From Streptococcus sp. HMSC034E03 (lineage in GTDB: Bacteria > Bacillota > Bacilli > Lactobacillales > Streptococcaceae): DNA of 57,086 nucleotides. The stretch is from contig NZ_KV804997.1 in the NCBI RefSeq assembly GCF_001811505.1, positions 1 to 57,086 on the forward strand. Reading direction: 5' to 3'. Under the pieces are notes generated by a model, which was not told where the DNA came from, did not search any database, and was given only the letters and a program-made list of their open reading frames with translations. A program made the position numbers and the translations under genes. Below, piece by piece: positions 19,655 to 28,416 of the stretch (its first letter is position 1; every line of letters starts with the position of its first letter).

Positions 19655-20722
19655 TTATTTTACTAAGTAATCTTTCATTTCTTCGAGAGAAACTGGATGA
19701 ATCCTTGCTGAACCAAGCTCAGGTACCAAGACTAACTTCATGGTGTTGCCACGCGCTTTTTTATCGTGAGTCAAAGCCTGATAAAGCTTGTCAAGGTCCC
19801 AGTTTTCATAATCAACAGGAAGGCCAAATTTTTGACACATTTCTCGAATAGACTGAGTGATTCCAGCTGGCATAAGGCCTTTTTGTTCTGCTACCTTAGA
19901 AACCTGAACCATTCCCATCGCTACTGCCTCACCATGCATGACACGTCCATAACCAGCAGTTGCTTCAATAGCATGGCCGATTGTATGACCAAAGTTGAGA
20001 TACAGACGAATGCCATTATCCAACTCATCTTCAACTACCATCTTGCGCTTGACCTGGCAAGAATGCTCAATCAAACTCTCGGAATGTTCCAATATACTTT
20101 CCACAGAACCATCCATTTTAGATAATAGGTCCCAGAGCTCAGGATCTTCGATGAGGCCATACTTGATGACTTCACCCATTCCTTCAATCAACTCTCTCTT
20201 ACCCAAGGTCTCAAGAACAGTTGGGTCAATCAAAACACCATCCGGCTGAGCAAAAGTCCCCACCATATTCTTGGCAAAAGGAGTATTCACTCCTGTCTTA
20301 CCCCCGATTGAAGAGTCGACTTGAGCTGTCAAACTAGTCGGAATTTGAACAAAGTGAATACCTCGCATATAGGTTGAGGCTACAAATCCAGCCAAATCAC
20401 CAACTACACCACCACCGAGGGCTACGATGCCATCACTGCGAGTCAAGTCTTGCTTAACTAGAAATTCATAAGCCTTTTGAACCGTGGTTAGATTTTTTCG
20501 CTCTTCCCCCTCTAGAAAGTCAAAAACTGCCACTTGAAAACCAGCAGACTCTAAGCTCAATTTAACCTTTTCTGCATAGAGTGAAGCCACACGGTTATCC
20601 GTTATGATAACAATTTTTTGTGGTTGCCAAAGTTCGCGCAACCATTTTCCTGCTTGAGACAAGCTTCCTTTTTCAATCTGAATATCATAAGGATGGTGGG
20701 GAAGGTCTATTCTAATTTTCAT
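19655..20722 (-). CDS. aroB: 3-dehydroquinate synthase
   Basis: AroB cyclises DAHP to 3-dehydroquinate using NAD and a divalent metal. The 355-residue protein has [13 protein letters not shown] (NAD site), the [20 protein letters not shown] signature, and metal-ligand candidates in [11 protein letters not shown] and MHGEAV. It lies 18 bases after aroE. Confidence 0.98.
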   Translation of the reverse strand: MKIRIDLPHHPYDIQIEKGSLSQAGKWLRELWQPQKIVIITDNRVASLYAEKVKLSLESAGFQVAVFDFLEGEERKNLTTVQKAYEFLVKQDLTRSDGIVALGGGVVGDLAGFVASTYMRGIHFVQIPTSLTAQVDSSIGGKTGVNTPFAKNMVGTFAQPDGVLIDPTVLETLGKRELIEGMGEVIKYGLIEDPELWDLLSKMDGSVESILEHSESLIEHSCQVKRKMVVEDELDNGIRLYLNFGHTIGHAIEATAGYGRVMHGEAVAMGMVQVSKVAEQKGLMPAGITQSIREMCQKFGLPVDYENWDLDKLYQALTHDKKARGNTMKLVLVPELGSARIHPVSLEEMKDYLVK

Positions 20723-20740
20723 AGCAGGTCTCCTTTTTCT

Positions 20741-21595
20741 TTATTGGTACTTTTGTTTTAATAATTCCCAGATTTGATCTGTTGGCATTTCCTTGCCTGT
20801 CCATAACTGAAAAGCTTCAGCAGCTTGGTAAAGCAGCATGCCAAGGCCATTGATAGATTGATTTCCCTGACTTCTAGCCCATTTCAAAAATGGGGTTTCA
20901 AAGGGTTGATAAATCACATCAGCTACCAAAAGCTTCTCTGGTAAAACGATGCTGGTCGGGATCGGCTGAGAGGATCCATCCATGCCCACACTAGTAGCAT
21001 TGACCAGGAGGTCGGCTTTAGTGATGCTGTCTTGAAGTTCTTGAACATCCTCTAATGCAAATAAATCTACTCTAAATCCAGTCGCATTCTGTATTTTTTC
21101 TAAGTAAGGTCTTGTTTTTTCTATGGATGAAGAACGAACAAAGACAGAAATCTGACTCACTCCATCCAAGATTGCCTGTGCCAAAATTGCCTTGGCTGCA
21201 CCGCCTGCTCCTAACAAAACCAGTCTTTTCCTTGATATTTTAAAAGAAGGCAAGCTCTTAAAGAATCCCTTGCCATCTGTGTTATATCCAATTAATGTTC
21301 CTTCTCGATTCACAACTGTATTAACTGCACCAATTAAACAAGCCTCTTCGCTCAACTGGTCCAGATAAGGAATTACTTGTTCCTTGTAAGGCATGGAAAG
21401 ATTGATTCCATACATCTGATAGCGACGAATATTGGCAACTGTTTCTGCCAAGTCAGTCGCTTCAACCTCCCAGGCTAGATAGACACCGTTTGTCTCTGTT
21501 GCCTCAAATGCGCTATTGTGAATGAAGGGAGAAATGGAATGTTTGATAGGATTTGCGACCACAGCTGCCAGACGTGTGTAGCCATCAATCCTCAT
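20741..21595 (-). CDS. aroE: Shikimate dehydrogenase
   Basis: AroE reduces 3-dehydroshikimate to shikimate with NADPH. The 284-residue protein shows the substrate site [13 protein letters not shown], the catalytic Lys in [10 protein letters not shown], the NADPH loop [11 protein letters not shown] and C-terminal [10 protein letters not shown]. Its start overlaps the end of aroD by eleven bases. Confidence 0.97.
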   Translation of the reverse strand: MRIDGYTRLAAVVANPIKHSISPFIHNSAFEATETNGVYLAWEVEATDLAETVANIRRYQMYGINLSMPYKEQVIPYLDQLSEEACLIGAVNTVVNREGTLIGYNTDGKGFFKSLPSFKISRKRLVLLGAGGAAKAILAQAILDGVSQISVFVRSSSIEKTRPYLEKIQNATGFRVDLFALEDVQELQDSITKADLLVNATSVGMDGSSQPIPTSIVLPEKLLVADVIYQPFETPFLKWARSQGNQSINGLGMLLYQAAEAFQLWTGKEMPTDQIWELLKQKYQ

Positions 21596-22262
21596 TCAAA
21601 ATCTCCCGAATTTTTACCATATTGGAGAGTGAGATTTGTCCTGGGGCACTTGCTGCATCTAAACTTGCAAATGACCAACTTGAACCCGTTACATCTGAAG
21701 TGATACGAGATACCTTACCCACTTTGCCCATAGAAATCGTTACATATTCCTGCTCAGGGTTGAGGGTTTTAAATCCTCGTGTGAAATTCATGAGGTCTAA
21801 TACATCTTGTGCTGTATGTGCCATTACAGATACCTTAACTACTTTCGGAGTTAGGCTAGTTAGCTCTGACAAAATTTCCATCATATTGTCTGGAGTTTCC
21901 TGGAAATTATGGTAACTCAAAACCAAATTTGGAAAATCTAGCATCTGCTCAAAAACATCCTTGTGAGCAAAATACTCAAAATCAAGGTATTCAGGTTGAT
22001 AGAGTTGGGCCACATCCTTGATGATCTGAACATAGTCTTCCGATGACAGGTCAATCTCTCCTCCTTCAGCACGAGTGCGCAAGGTAAAGAGAAGTTCGCG
22101 ACCTGCAAACTTTTCAAAAATGGCAGGCGCCACCTGTAAAATAGCTTCTTTTGGTAGAAAATCAGCACGCCACTCAATGATATCAGCATCAATATACCGC
22201 ATGGCATCGATTCCTTGCGCCTCTTCTAAACTCTTTGGCATTACTGAAACGACTAATTTCAT
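21585..22262 (-). CDS. aroD: Type I 3-dehydroquinate dehydratase
   Basis: This class I enzyme dehydrates 3-dehydroquinate through a Schiff-base lysine. The 225-residue protein contains [24 protein letters not shown] (catalytic His region) and [10 protein letters not shown] with the Schiff-base Lys. It is the first aro gene in the run and overlaps the upstream methyltransferase gene by four bases. Confidence 0.96.
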   Translation of the reverse strand: MKLVVSVMPKSLEEAQGIDAMRYIDADIIEWRADFLPKEAILQVAPAIFEKFAGRELLFTLRTRAEGGEIDLSSEDYVQIIKDVAQLYQPEYLDFEYFAHKDVFEQMLDFPNLVLSYHNFQETPDNMMEILSELTSLTPKVVKVSVMAHTAQDVLDLMNFTRGFKTLNPEQEYVTISMGKVGKVSRITSDVTGSSWSFASLDAASAPGQISLSNMVKIREILNED

Positions 22263-23422
22263 TTAGTTACCTTCATGCTAATCACCTTGAGGTAATTACT
22301 ACTTTCATCTTTTTCATTGTAGACAAAGTCTGCTGGAAGTCCATATTTATTAAGAACCTGGTACTTTCTTCCTGCAAATCCTTTGTCGATTTGTTCTATA
22401 AATTTTTGACGGGAAACATTGGCAGCATTGGTGCTAGCAATGATCATACCTCCCGGATTTAAAATCTCTAAACTCTGGGAAATCAACTTGTGATAGTCCT
22501 TAGCTACAGAGAAAGTTTGCTTTTTATTACGGGCAAAGCTAGGTGGATCAAGAACGATCACATCATAAGATAAGCCCTTACGTTTAGCGTATTTAAAGTA
22601 TTCAAAGACATCCATGACGATGAAACGATGACTGTCAAGACTGAGTCCATTGGCATGAAAATGAGCTTCTGACAGTTCTCTTGAACGTTTGGCTAGGTCT
22701 ACAGAGGTTGTTACACTAGCTCCTCCCATGGCTGCAGCAACTGAGAAAGCTGCTGTATAGGAAAACATATTGAGTAAGGATTTCCCCATAACTAAACCAT
22801 CAACCAAGCTACCACGCACTTCATGTTGGTCCAAAAAGATGCCTGTCATAAGACCGTCGTTCATAAAGACTTGATAGAGGACACCATTCTCGAGAACTGT
22901 AAAATTTTCTGGTGCTTCTTGACCATAGATATGGGCAGACTCATAGTCTAGACCTTTAAAACGAATCTTTTCATAGGCACCTAATACTTCAGGGAAAACC
23001 TGAGCAAAAGCTGCTAAAATCTGTTGGCGAAGTCCATAGATATAGGAGTTATACCATGAAAAAACAACATAATCTCCATAGAGATCCAAAGTCATTCCGC
23101 CAAAACCATCGCCTTCTTGATTAAACAAACGAAAGGCAGTTGTCAACTCATCTTGATAGTAAGCAGAACGTTTTTGTTTGGCTTTTTCAAACAAACTTTC
23201 AAAGAATTTTTGGTTAAAAGAAAGCTTCTGGTTCGTTACAAACCAACCAATTCCCTTATTTTGACGAGATAAATAGGCCTTGCCCAAAAACTGCTTGTTT
23301 TGACTCAATAACTCAACTTCTTGATCAGTTTCAGATAGTTCTGGAAAATCAATATCCTCCAAAAGTACTAGACCTTGATTTAGTTTTTTTTCAACACGTC
23401 TACTGACGAATACTTTATTCAT
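22259..23422 (-). CDS. Class I rRNA large-subunit methyltransferase (RlmI-like)
   Basis: This SAM-dependent RNA methyltransferase is related to RlmI (23S rRNA C1962). It is about 387 residues, with an N-terminal PUA-like domain (about 1-75), the SAM-binding region [25 protein letters not shown], and the catalytic-type motif [16 protein letters not shown] two codons upstream is possible, but the ATG at 23422 is favoured. The gene heads the aro transcription unit; the -10 box ends only seven bases before this ATG, so the mRNA may have almost no 5' leader. The exact nucleotide target is inferred from the family only. Confidence 0.9.
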   Translation of the reverse strand: MNKVFVSRRVEKKLNQGLVLLEDIDFPELSETDQEVELLSQNKQFLGKAYLSRQNKGIGWFVTNQKLSFNQKFFESLFEKAKQKRSAYYQDELTTAFRLFNQEGDGFGGMTLDLYGDYVVFSWYNSYIYGLRQQILAAFAQVFPEVLGAYEKIRFKGLDYESAHIYGQEAPENFTVLENGVLYQVFMNDGLMTGIFLDQHEVRGSLVDGLVMGKSLLNMFSYTAAFSVAAAMGGASVTTSVDLAKRSRELSEAHFHANGLSLDSHRFIVMDVFEYFKYAKRKGLSYDVIVLDPPSFARNKKQTFSVAKDYHKLISQSLEILNPGGMIIASTNAANVSRQKFIEQIDKGFAGRKYQVLNKYGLPADFVYNEKDESSNYLKVISMKVTK

Positions 23423-23429
23423 AAACACT

Positions 23430-23438
23430 ATTATAACA
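23430..23438 (-). promoter_or_regulatory. Extended -10 promoter of the methyltransferase-aro operon
   Basis: The minus strand reads TGTTATAAT, followed by seven bases and the ATG. This gives a predicted transcription start at or one base before the start codon. Confidence 0.65.
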
Positions 23439-23597
23439 AATTTTATGACAATTCACAAAATAGAAACTATTGATTCATCCATCATCTTGCCCTATCTGAG
23501 AGAATTTTTCCTCCCATTAGTCCTACTATTTTTATTTTATAGTATTTCAACACTTCTAGTTGAAAAATAGACATAAAATTTTAAGAGTTTAATTTTA

Positions 23598-23636
23598 GCG
23601 CAAACGTTTGCGCAGAAGCTGACTTTATGCTACAAT
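23598..23636 (+). promoter_or_regulatory. amyA promoter with overlapping LacI/MalR-type operator
   Basis: The perfect 16-bp palindrome GCGCAAACGTTTGCGC (23598-23613) overlaps a -35 TTGCGC (23608-23613). Seventeen bases on is the extended -10 TACAAT (23631-23636, preceded by TGC). The palindrome matches the CGCAAACGTTTGCG operator I recall for pneumococcal MalR and other LacI-family regulators. It is less like a CcpA cre site, which begins TG and ends CA. Repression lifted by maltodextrin is inferred. Confidence 0.8.
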
Positions 23637-23668
23637 AATTCTCATCACTGTAAGTAAGAGGATTAACT

Positions 23669-25120
23669 ATGAAAAATCAAACCCTAATGCAATATTTTGA
23701 GTGGTATCTGCCTCACGATGGAAATCACTGGACACGCCTAGCTGACGACGCTGAACACCTAGCTAACTTAGGTATTAGTCACATTTGGATGCCACCTGCT
23801 TTTAAAGCAACAAATGAAAAAGATGTTGGTTATGGCGTCTATGACCTATTTGACCTTGGAGAGTTCAATCAGAAAGGTACTATACGTACCAAGTATGGTT
23901 TTAAAGAAGACTATCTTCATGCCATCCAAACTTTAAAATCTCATGGGATTCAACCAATGGCTGATATCGTCTTAAATCATAAGGCAGCCGCTGACCATTT
24001 AGAATCTTTTCAAGTTATCGAAGTGGATCCAGAAGATCGAACTGTGGAACTAGGAGAACCTTTTACCATCAATGGCTGGACTGGTTTTACTTTTGATGGA
24101 CGACAAAATACCTACAATGACTTCCACTGGCACTGGTACCACTTTACTGGAACTGACTACGATGCTAAACGCCGTAAATCTGGAATCTATCTGATACAGG
24201 GAGACAACAAAGGCTGGGCTCATGAGGAATTAGTCGACAATGAGAATGGCAATTACGACTATCTCATGTATGCCGATCTAGATTTCAAACATCCTGAAGT
24301 GATAAAAAATATCTACGATTGGGCAGATTGGTTTATGGAAACAACTGGTGTGGCAGGTTTCCGCTTGGACGCCGTTAAACACATTGACTCTTTCTTTATG
24401 CGCAATTTCATTCGCGATATCAAAGAAAAATATGGCCAAGATTTTTATGTTTTTGGTGAATTTTGGAATCCAGACAAAGCAGCCAACCTAGAATACCTCG
24501 ATAAAATTGAAGAACGCTTTGATCTTGTCGATGTTCGCCTCCATATGAATCTCTTTGAAGCAAGCCAAGCTGGTGCAGACTATGATTTGCGTACCATTTT
24601 TAATGATAGTCTCGTTCTAATCAAGCCAGATAAGGCTGTAACCTTTGTCGAAAACCATGACACCCAACGAGGTCAAGCTCTGGAGTCTACTGTTGAAGAA
24701 TGGTTTAAACCAGCAGCCTATGCTCTCATTCTTTTGCGTGAGCACGGTCTACCATGTGTCTTTTACGGAGACTACTATGGGATTTCAGGACAGTATGCTC
24801 AGGAAGACTTCAAGGATGTCCTTGACCGTCTGCTTGCCATCCGAAAAGATTTGGCTTATGGAGAGCAGACTGACTACTTTGACGATTCTAATTGTATCGG
24901 TTGGGTTCGTTCAGGCGCTAAAAATCAATCCCCAATCGCAGTCTTGATTTCAAATGACCAAGAAAACAGCAAATCCATGTTTGTTGGTCAAGAATGGGCT
25001 GACCAAACATTTGTTGATTTACTTGGTAACCATTCAGATCAAGTAACTATAAATGCTGAAGGTTATGGAGATTTCCCAGTTACAGAACGCTCTCTTAGTG
25101 TATGGGGACTGGCTAACTAA
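23669..25120 (+). CDS. amyA: Cytoplasmic alpha-amylase (GH13)
   Basis: This is a 483-residue glycoside hydrolase family 13 enzyme without a signal peptide, so it acts inside the cell on imported maltodextrins or glycogen. The four GH13 regions are visible: DIVLNHKA, GFRLDAVKHI (catalytic Asp), VFGEFWNPD (catalytic Glu) and FVENHDTQ (transition-state Asp). Length and motifs match bacterial cytoplasmic AmyA. AGAGGA lies just before the ATG. It is monocistronic, with the operator-overlapped promoter upstream and a BOX element plus terminator downstream. Confidence 0.96.
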   Translation: MKNQTLMQYFEWYLPHDGNHWTRLADDAEHLANLGISHIWMPPAFKATNEKDVGYGVYDLFDLGEFNQKGTIRTKYGFKEDYLHAIQTLKSHGIQPMADIVLNHKAAADHLESFQVIEVDPEDRTVELGEPFTINGWTGFTFDGRQNTYNDFHWHWYHFTGTDYDAKRRKSGIYLIQGDNKGWAHEELVDNENGNYDYLMYADLDFKHPEVIKNIYDWADWFMETTGVAGFRLDAVKHIDSFFMRNFIRDIKEKYGQDFYVFGEFWNPDKAANLEYLDKIEERFDLVDVRLHMNLFEASQAGADYDLRTIFNDSLVLIKPDKAVTFVENHDTQRGQALESTVEEWFKPAAYALILLREHGLPCVFYGDYYGISGQYAQEDFKDVLDRLLAIRKDLAYGEQTDYFDDSNCIGWVRSGAKNQSPIAVLISNDQENSKSMFVGQEWADQTFVDLLGNHSDQVTINAEGYGDFPVTERSLSVWGLAN

Positions 25121-25127
25121 TCAATTA

Positions 25128-25277
25128 ATACTCTTCGAAAATCTCTTCAAACCACGTCAAGTTCTCCTTGCCGTATATGTGTTACTGACTTCGTCAGTTC
25201 TATCCACAACCTCAAAACAGTGTTTTGAGCAACCTGCGGCTAGCTTCCTAGTTTGCTCTTTGATTTTCATTGAGTAT
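25128..25277 (+). repeat. BOX element (boxA-boxB-boxC), plus orientation
   Basis: This 150-bp element begins ATACTCTTCGAAAATCTCTT (boxA), includes the boxB hairpins CTGACTTCGTCAG and CAAAACAGTGTTTTG, and ends CTTTGATTTTCATTGAGTAT (boxC). It starts seven bases after the amyA stop and precedes the terminator, so it will be transcribed as part of the amyA 3' untranslated region. Confidence 0.92.
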
Positions 25278-25286
25278 AAAACACAC

Positions 25287-25336
25287 AAAAAATGCCCACA
25301 AGCTAGATTTTCTTTCTAGCCTGTAGGCATTTTTTT
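25287..25336. terminator. Bidirectional terminator between amyA and dnaD
   Basis: AAAAAATGCC...GCTAGA pairs with TCTAGC...GGCATTTTTTT, giving A- and T-runs on both sides. It can end amyA (plus) and dnaD (minus) transcripts. Confidence 0.85.
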
Positions 25337-25355
25337 CTATTATCAATACTTAAAA

Positions 25356-26030
25356 CTAGTCTTTCCAAAGATCCATAGCATTTTGAAAATCTGCAGAAAC
25401 TTGAACATTTTGAGGATTAGTCGCTTCTCTCTCCTGACGCTTAGCCTCTACCTGGACTACACTCTTAATGCCTTCATGACGCCAGTTTCTTAGGATAGCT
25501 TGGATGTACTTCCAATTTGGTTTTCCATTCAAAACGGCCTCACGTAGGGCCTCTTTGATCAGGTTCGCACTGGTTCCGTCTTCTTTCAAACTCTTTTCCA
25601 AATCTTCGATCTCAAAAGGACTTAGGAGACGACCTAGCTCTTTTTGGAAGGTTTCCACCAAGTCTTTCAAATCATTTTTAGCGGGTAGCGCTTGGCTAGG
25701 CTCTTGCTGTTCAAAAAGTTGGTCTAAGCGCTCTAAAGCTAAAGTCGCATCAAAAATCACTTCTATCTCACCATTGAGTTCAATGGTTCGGTATTGAAGT
25801 AAGCCTTTTTCTGTCAAGCGCGAAATAGCTTGATTGACTTCAAAGACTTGCTTGCCAATTTTCTCAGCAATCTGGCTTGGGGACAACTCCCCTAAAGCTG
25901 TTGTATTTTGTAGGTAAAAGAATTGCCAAACTAAGAAATCATCGCTTGATGAAAACAGTTGATTGTAGTTTAAGAGCAGAGCACTTGGTAATACCAAGTT
26001 CCCTGATTTGAAAGCATCTAAATATGTCAT
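25356..26030 (-). CDS. DnaD-domain replication protein
   Basis: DnaD proteins help load the replicative helicase at restart sites and origins in Firmicutes. The 224-residue protein has an N-terminal winged-helix DDBH1 domain (about 1-110, LGELSPSQIAEKIGK) and a C-terminal DDBH2 domain (about 125-205) ending in KPNWKYIQAILRNW, the conserved YIxxIL..W motif. The ATG at 26030 with AAGAGGA is chosen over an upstream in-frame start that would lie in metA. It lies eight bases after metA. Confidence 0.9.
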   Translation of the reverse strand: MTYLDAFKSGNLVLPSALLLNYNQLFSSSDDFLVWQFFYLQNTTALGELSPSQIAEKIGKQVFEVNQAISRLTEKGLLQYRTIELNGEIEVIFDATLALERLDQLFEQQEPSQALPAKNDLKDLVETFQKELGRLLSPFEIEDLEKSLKEDGTSANLIKEALREAVLNGKPNWKYIQAILRNWRHEGIKSVVQVEAKRQEREATNPQNVQVSADFQNAMDLWKD

Positions 26031-26038
26031 AATTCCTC

Positions 26039-26983
26039 TTATAAATATCCAAAATGAGAGACATCTTCTTCTGCACTCTTCCACTCAAAAGGGGTTTCTT
26101 GGTAAACTGCATAATTTACCCAGTTACTGAAAAAGAGAGCTGCTGAGGAACTCCAACGCATACAAGGAAGTTCATGGATGTCATCATTTTTGAAATAATT
26201 TTCTGGTATATGGGGATCTAAACCAGCATCTAGATCTCTAAAATATTCTTTCGCTAGAGTATCACGATCATACTCTAAATGCCCAAAGCTATAAACTTCT
26301 CTTAAATCTCGGCTTGCAAGGATAGAGATTCCCACCTCTTTTCCAGATGCTAAAATCTCTAGATTGGTTTTATTTACAATGTCTTCTTTGAGAATTTCTG
26401 TGTGACGAGAATGGGGAGACACATACAAATCATCAAAACCTCTCAGCAAAAGATGACCTTCTTTTAAAACATCCTGAGGATAAATTCCCGAAAGCTTTTG
26501 AGCCATCTGGTGTTTATCTACGCCGTAACGATAGTAGAGGCCAGCCTGTGCTCCCCAGCAAATATGCAGGGTTGAAAAGACATGTGTCTTTGACCAATCG
26601 ATGACCTGAGTAAATTCCTCCCAATAGTCCACTTCTTTAAAAGGAAGATGCTCAACCGGCGCTCCCGTGATAATCAAGCCATCAAAATACTGGTCTTGAA
26701 CTTCCGAGAAGGTCTTATAAAAAGTCTCCATATGCTCAGAACGAGTTGTTTTCGACTGATGACTTTCCATATATAAGAAATCAATATCTAACTGCAAAGG
26801 AGTATTAGCTAAATGTCGTAAAAGCTGAGTCTCTGTAACCATCTTCTGTGGCATCAAGTTTAAAATCAGAATTTTCAGTGGTCGAATATCCTGATGAGCC
26901 GCCCGCTGGTCATCCATGACGAAAATATTTTCCGTTCGTAAAATCTCAACTGCTGGTAATTTTTTATCAATTCGAATCGGCAT
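26039..26983 (-). CDS. metA: Homoserine O-acetyltransferase (MetA family)
   Basis: This enzyme activates homoserine for methionine synthesis. The 314-residue MetA protein shows the catalytic cysteine at residue 142 (in HICWGAQAG) and the histidine region [10 protein letters not shown]. Residue 111 is glutamate ([10 protein letters not shown]); published MetA work links Glu111 to acetyl-CoA use and Gly111 to succinyl-CoA use, so O-acetylation is predicted despite the usual 'succinyltransferase' label. A promoter with a Met-box-like element lies upstream, suggesting control by methionine supply. Confidence 0.95.
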   Translation of the reverse strand: MPIRIDKKLPAVEILRTENIFVMDDQRAAHQDIRPLKILILNLMPQKMVTETQLLRHLANTPLQLDIDFLYMESHQSKTTRSEHMETFYKTFSEVQDQYFDGLIITGAPVEHLPFKEVDYWEEFTQVIDWSKTHVFSTLHICWGAQAGLYYRYGVDKHQMAQKLSGIYPQDVLKEGHLLLRGFDDLYVSPHSRHTEILKEDIVNKTNLEILASGKEVGISILASRDLREVYSFGHLEYDRDTLAKEYFRDLDAGLDPHIPENYFKNDDIHELPCMRWSSSAALFFSNWVNYAVYQETPFEWKSAEEDVSHFGYL

Positions 26984-27069
26984 GGAAATCTCCTTACTGT
27001 ATCAATTCTAGGCTCAAACGAAAATACAGTCGTCAAATGAAAAATCAGCTGACGAAAGTCCTTCCCTTT

Positions 27070-27103
27070 ATTATACTGTAAGAAGATATAGTTTTCAATT
27101 ATA
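27070..27103 (-). promoter_or_regulatory. metA promoter with Met-box-like operator
   Basis: On the minus strand a -35 TTGAAA (27093-27098) and a -10 TATAAT (27070-27075) are separated by 17 bases. Overlapping the -35, TATAGTTTTCAATTATA (27087-27103) resembles the streptococcal MtaR/MetR Met-box TATAGTTTnAAACTATA, with about three mismatches. Activation by a LysR-type MtaR/MetR is inferred. Confidence 0.6.
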
Positions 27104-27149
27104 GTTTTTCTCTAACTAGATATAGCCTTTTTTTATATCAGATGAAGAG

Positions 27150-27173
27150 AAAACAGCCCTAGGGACTGTTTTT
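27150..27173 (-). terminator. Terminator after apt
   Basis: AAAACAG pairs with CTGTTTT around the palindrome CCCTAGGG, three bases past the apt stop, with a T-rich tail on the minus strand. Confidence 0.65.
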
Positions 27174-27175
27174 CA

Positions 27176-27688
27176 TTAATAATGCATAAGCACTTTATAA
27201 TCGTAATCTCCGATAGCTTCGCGACCTTTAAGCTCATCAAGCTCAATCAAGAAGGCACAACCAGCTACGATACCACCAAGTTTTTCAATCATTTCGATAG
27301 TCGCTTTAACAGTACCACCTGTTGCCAAAAGGTCATCTACGATGAGAACACGTTGACCTGGTTTGATAGCATCTGCGTGCATAGTCAAAGTATCAACACC
27401 ATATTCTTTTTCGTAGTCAGCTGAAATGACTTCGCGTGGCAATTTTCCTGGTTTACGCACAGGTGCAAAACCAATTCCCAACTCAAAAGCAACTGGACAT
27501 CCAACGATAAATCCACGCGCTTCTGGTCCTACGATCATATCGATCTTTTTGTCAGTAGCATATTGAACAATTTCACGAACAGCATAGCTGTAGGCATTTC
27601 CGTTGGCCATCAAAGGGCTGATGTCACGGAATGTAATTCCTTCTTGTGGATAATTTTCAATACTTGCAATGTAATCTTTTAAGTTCAT
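27176..27688 (-). CDS. apt: Adenine phosphoribosyltransferase
   Basis: Apt salvages adenine to AMP with PRPP. The 170-residue protein has the standard length, the [10 protein letters not shown] start region, [10 protein letters not shown], and the PRPP-binding motif [23 protein letters not shown] promoter lies 33 bases upstream and a hairpin terminator directly downstream, so it is probably monocistronic. Confidence 0.97.
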   Translation of the reverse strand: MNLKDYIASIENYPQEGITFRDISPLMANGNAYSYAVREIVQYATDKKIDMIVGPEARGFIVGCPVAFELGIGFAPVRKPGKLPREVISADYEKEYGVDTLTMHADAIKPGQRVLIVDDLLATGGTVKATIEMIEKLGGIVAGCAFLIELDELKGREAIGDYDYKVLMHY

Positions 27689-27720
27689 AGCATTTCTTTC
27701 TTTTTAAATTTTTACTCCCT

Positions 27721-27729
27721 ATTATACCA
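27721..27729 (-). promoter_or_regulatory. Extended -10 promoter of apt
   Basis: The minus strand shows TGGTATAAT, a perfect extended -10, 33 bases before the apt ATG. Confidence 0.7.
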
Positions 27730-27819
27730 TAATTCCTAGAAAAGAGAAATAGAAAGAAACCCTGGAAACTGAGTCCAAGGCTTCTAATCAAATCTTTAAC
27801 TATTGCTCGCTTAATAAAA

Positions 27820-28416
27820 TCATTTCTTCTTTTTGCTTTTAGATTTTTGATTGCGTTGACAATTTTGTTGGATTCGCCACTCTCGCTCAAAGTAGGACAT
27901 GGCTTCAAAGACTCTTCGCGGTAAACCGACATCCAGTAAGTAGATTGGAATTTTTAAAACGTTAGAATGTTTAGCAGCCGTAAATCTACTTCGTAGACGA
28001 TTCCATAGAGATTTTGTTTTTACAAGGTCTTTGTCAAAAAAATAAATTTCAATCTGATAAAAATCCCTCGAACTTCTACCACCTTTAATTCTCATAAGAG
28101 AAAATGTTTCTACTTGTCCCCAAGAATAAAACTGACTTTCTTTTTTTGGATGAGGCTTATAGGAAAATCCTTGAGACGTACATTTCAAATACTCTTTATC
28201 TGAAAAAAGAAGTCGCAAACGTTCATACAAAATCCATCCAAAAATGATGATTAAGAAGCCAACAAAGAGTATTAATACCACCAATCCCATTGGTGCTTCT
28301 TTGGGGTATGTCATCATAAAAGAGAGTATCCAAAGCAGAAAAGCTAACCCAACTAAACAGAGAGTAATATTCCAGATGATTTTCTTGCTGCTCCATTTTA
28401 TGATTTTTTCTTCCAT
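27820..28416 (-). CDS. Two-TM membrane protein, possible PH-like domain
   Basis: I cannot name this 198-residue protein. It has two hydrophobic helices (about 15-35 and 43-65), then a soluble domain (about 66-180) with alternating beta-like segments (FSYKPHPKKE, WGQVETFSLM, FYQIEIYFFD), reminiscent of small bacterial PH-like membrane proteins. A lysine/serine-rich tail (KSKSKKKK) ends it. Its ATG shares an A with the stop of the ABC-F gene (TAATG), so it is translationally coupled to it and is the last gene of the dapB-cca-ABC-F unit. Confidence 0.7.
   Translation of the reverse strand: MEEKIIKWSSKKIIWNITLCLVGLAFLLWILSFMMTYPKEAPMGLVVLILFVGFLIIIFGWILYERLRLLFSDKEYLKCTSQGFSYKPHPKKESQFYSWGQVETFSLMRIKGGRSSRDFYQIEIYFFDKDLVKTKSLWNRLRSRFTAAKHSNVLKIPIYLLDVGLPRRVFEAMSYFEREWRIQQNCQRNQKSKSKKKK

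Noticed and set aside
23598..23613. The amyA palindrome as a CcpA cre site
   Set aside because: It has the central AAACGTTT but lacks the outer TG...CA of cre; a MalR/LacI-type operator fits better, though overlap in binding is possible.
27657..27932. Minus-strand ORF of 91 codons between apt and the membrane protein
   Set aside because: It overlaps the apt promoter and the C-terminus of the two-TM protein in another frame; composition is not protein-like.
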